A stretch of 64,000 nt of DNA from positions 48,648,456 to 48,712,455 of the forward strand of contig CM049318.1 in NCBI GenBank assembly GCA_026874595.1, written 5' to 3'. The notes under the pieces were generated by a model, which was not told the origin of the DNA, ran no database searches, and worked only from the letters and a program-made list of their open reading frames with translations. This DNA comes from Sipunculus nudus. Its lineage: Eukaryota > Annelida > Sipuncula > Golfingiida > Sipunculidae. Below, piece by piece: positions 62,369 through 64,000 of this stretch. Every line of letters starts with the position of its first letter. Position 1 is the first letter of the stretch. The position numbers were made by a program, and so were the translations under genes.

Positions 62369-62384
62369 TTGGCGGGATTTCGTT
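62369..62384 (+). promoter_or_regulatory. E2F-like motif near the SMARCAL1 5' end
   Basis: GGTTGGCGGGATTTCG resembles the E2F consensus TTGGCGGGAAA with one change. It would suit a replication gene, but it is a single motif read by eye and its position relative to the start site is unknown. Confidence 0.3.
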
Positions 62385-62572
62385 TTTAAATTTAAAGTAA
62401 CAACGCAAATAATGAAACTTTGCAAAGCTGATTAAGCAATTAAATCTCCGCCCAGCTCACCTGTGTTGGGCGATAATTGATGCATCTATATCTTAAAAGG
62501 GTCATATTATTAACAAAACACATTTTCTTTCAATTAAGGTACTAAAAAATATAAGTTTAAAACATTCCATAC

Positions 62573-62697
62573 CTCATCCAAGTCTGAGGAAGTTTCTCAG
62601 AGTGCTGTTGTGGGTTCTGTGCAGCAACTGCTGTTGGGAGGGAAGCTTTCCAGTGTTCATACTGCGCCCCCTAGGTGCAATCTGAATACTATATATG
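62573..62697 (-). promoter_or_regulatory. Candidate SMARCAL1 core promoter and first non-coding exon
   Basis: On the minus strand a TATATAG box lies at about 62695-62689. A GC-richer stretch with 'ctagggggcgcag' follows about 10-30 nt downstream, and an exon-like segment ends 'gacttggatgag' before GTATGG (62572 downward). If transcription starts ~30 nt after the TATA box, a ~90-nt 5' UTR exon results. Inferred only. Confidence 0.35.
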
Positions 62698-62953
62698 CGA
62701 AATACCCCGCGATACGGCGCCACCTGCACCAGTTATTTGGGCGCAGTGCAGGAACTTATTCAAAATGCACACTGGGTTAGGGTTGCTTCCTCATATAAGT
62801 TTATCCCTAAATGAATTGATACCGTTATTAATAGAATATATGTTCAAATATTTTAGTGGCTGCTGGGCTGATAATTGCAGTCACATCTATAGCAATCTTG
62901 CAAAATCAGAAATTCACAGATGCTATAATCATTAAACCGATTGAATTCTTTAT

Positions 62954-63045
62954 GTAACAGCAGTAACGGTAACAGCAGTAACGGTAACAGCAGTAACGGT
63001 AACAACAGCAGTAACGGTAACAGCAGTAACGGTAACAGCAGTAAC
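62954..63045. repeat. 15-bp minisatellite GTAACAGCAGTAACG
   Basis: Six units, one expanded by an extra ACA triplet. The open minus-strand frame over it (poly-Leu/Pro) is an artefact of the repeat. Confidence 0.95.
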
Positions 63046-63859
63046 AAAAGTAAGAGTATGTAATGGCATTTAGGCGAAAAACCTTTAGGCTGTTATTTCC
63101 CCCCCCCCCCCCCCCATTTCTGGTAATTTTATCTTAGTTCAATGTGACCTGGGTCCAGGGAAACCCTCCTGATTTCAGTGAAGTATTCGTATTTTTGAAT
63201 ATTTGAATTTAAATCAGTTCTTAGTTTGTAACTTGTTATACTCGGTTTGTTTGTGATCAATAAATGTTCTCAAATGCCTTACATGTAAGCCACAAACATG
63301 GTTTCTATATTCTTATATGGGCCTCGATCCCTATAAGGCCTTATATAACGGAGTTATGATTTTTTTTCAGCAAGCCATCTCAGCAAACCAGAAATTCGGT
63401 AACGCTTTTAACTGCATAATTTATAGCGTTTTCAAAAAGACAGTCTTTCGTCCACCTAAACACCATGATTTTTATCAACTCTTGTAACTTTGAGTTCTCT
63501 TTTTTTTATTATTCTTTTATAAAAAAATTCAGTGTGATTTGGGTTATTATTTTTTGCAACATTTATAACTATTAATTTTAACTGCCAAATATCTGTCAAG
63601 TAATTTGTCAATTCACCTTTGTACCGAGTTTTTTATTCTATGCTTGTGTTTACAGCATTTTATGCTTTAGTGTCATTAGCAAAGTTTTAATATTACACTC
63701 TACCTGCTTTCGCATTTCATTTATCAAACTAAAAATCTGCTCTCTGAGGAATGCGAGCCTCCCCCATGTGCGGGGCCCTATTGAGGGATACTTCCAAAAT
63801 CATGTTTGCAAATACTAATTCGGCCCATATTCCAAGCTTCATTCGTGCATAAGTTACTG
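63046..63859. other. Upstream flank of SMARCAL1, no gene seen
   Basis: AT-rich sequence with a poly-C run (63099-63115). No exon, RNA gene or element end was recognised. Confidence 0.5.
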
Positions 63860-64000
63860 TGCATTTGTGAATATTCCTTGATTACGCGTCTGAATCATTG
63901 TCTCATTCTCGAAAATCTCTGAAAATTTCATGAGATTCCGTTTATGATTGCGTGAGTTAACTTGTGAACAAACACACAAATACACACACGAATGGGGATG
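63860..64000 (+). repeat. Dispersed repeat, copy 2 (cut by the window end)
   Basis: Homologous to 8088-8255, with shared 'gtgaatattccttgat', 'ctgaaaatttcatgagattcc' and 'cttgtgaacaaacacacaaa'. Confidence 0.65.

Larger units (their letters stand above)
60055..62572. other. Probable 5' UTR intron of SMARCAL1
   Basis: No coding exon was recognised. It contains a short AACAAG element with hairpin (60519-60658), a perfect palindrome (61832-61901), a poly-G run and a CT run. A strong minus-strand donor context CAG|GTGAG lies at about 62460-62468, an alternative to the donor at 62572. Confidence 0.45.

Noticed and set aside
62853-63047. Poly-Leu/Pro minus-strand ORF
   Set aside because: Produced by the GTAACAGCA minisatellite; any frame without a stop would look like this.

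Overview
Eukaryotic, AT-rich, intron-rich DNA, most likely from a marine lophotrochozoan and probably a bivalve mollusc. The taxon is inferred from dense arrays of tandem-core repeats that carry (ACGG)n tracts and terminal hairpins. That architecture matches the 'pearl' elements of bivalves and Helentron-derived non-autonomous elements (HINEs). No bacterial, viral or CRISPR features were seen.

Three protein-coding genes can be supported. (1) On the + strand, the last four exons of a ZNF622/REI1 homologue (60S ribosome-biogenesis factor) lie at 2707-6716; its 5' exons are outside the window. (2) On the - strand, a complete SMARCAL1 homologue (SNF2-family annealing helicase) runs from an ATG at 60040 to a stop at 9946. 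It has 15 coding exons whose phases agree throughout, giving 2364 nt and 787 residues. The two genes converge tail to tail. (3) A single-exon class A GPCR of 663 residues at 26519-28510 (+) sits antisense inside the 12.6-kb intron 12 of SMARCAL1.

The remaining sequence is mostly repeats. At least three families of Helitron/Helentron-like non-autonomous elements are named here A, B and C. Family A starts with AACAAG plus a palindrome and ends in a 31-nt hairpin. Family B has ~130/150-bp alternating core units with a GGTGGCGCCACC palindrome, subterminal inverted repeats, and a hairpin followed by CTAG. Family C has the same plan with a different hairpin and a TGACCTTGACC core. Their terminal hairpins are maintained by compensatory changes between copies. 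Intron 5 of SMARCAL1 appears to hold a three-level nest (B interrupted by A interrupted by C). Other elements are two different tRNA-derived SINEs with target-site duplications, a degenerate LINE 3' region, hAT-like fragments, a foldback element, a perfect 25-bp-arm hairpin and several minisatellites.

The two conserved genes have unrelated jobs (ribosome assembly and replication-fork repair), so I see no functional cluster. All exon boundaries were read by eye from splice signals, phase and recalled family similarity. No alignments or searches were run.
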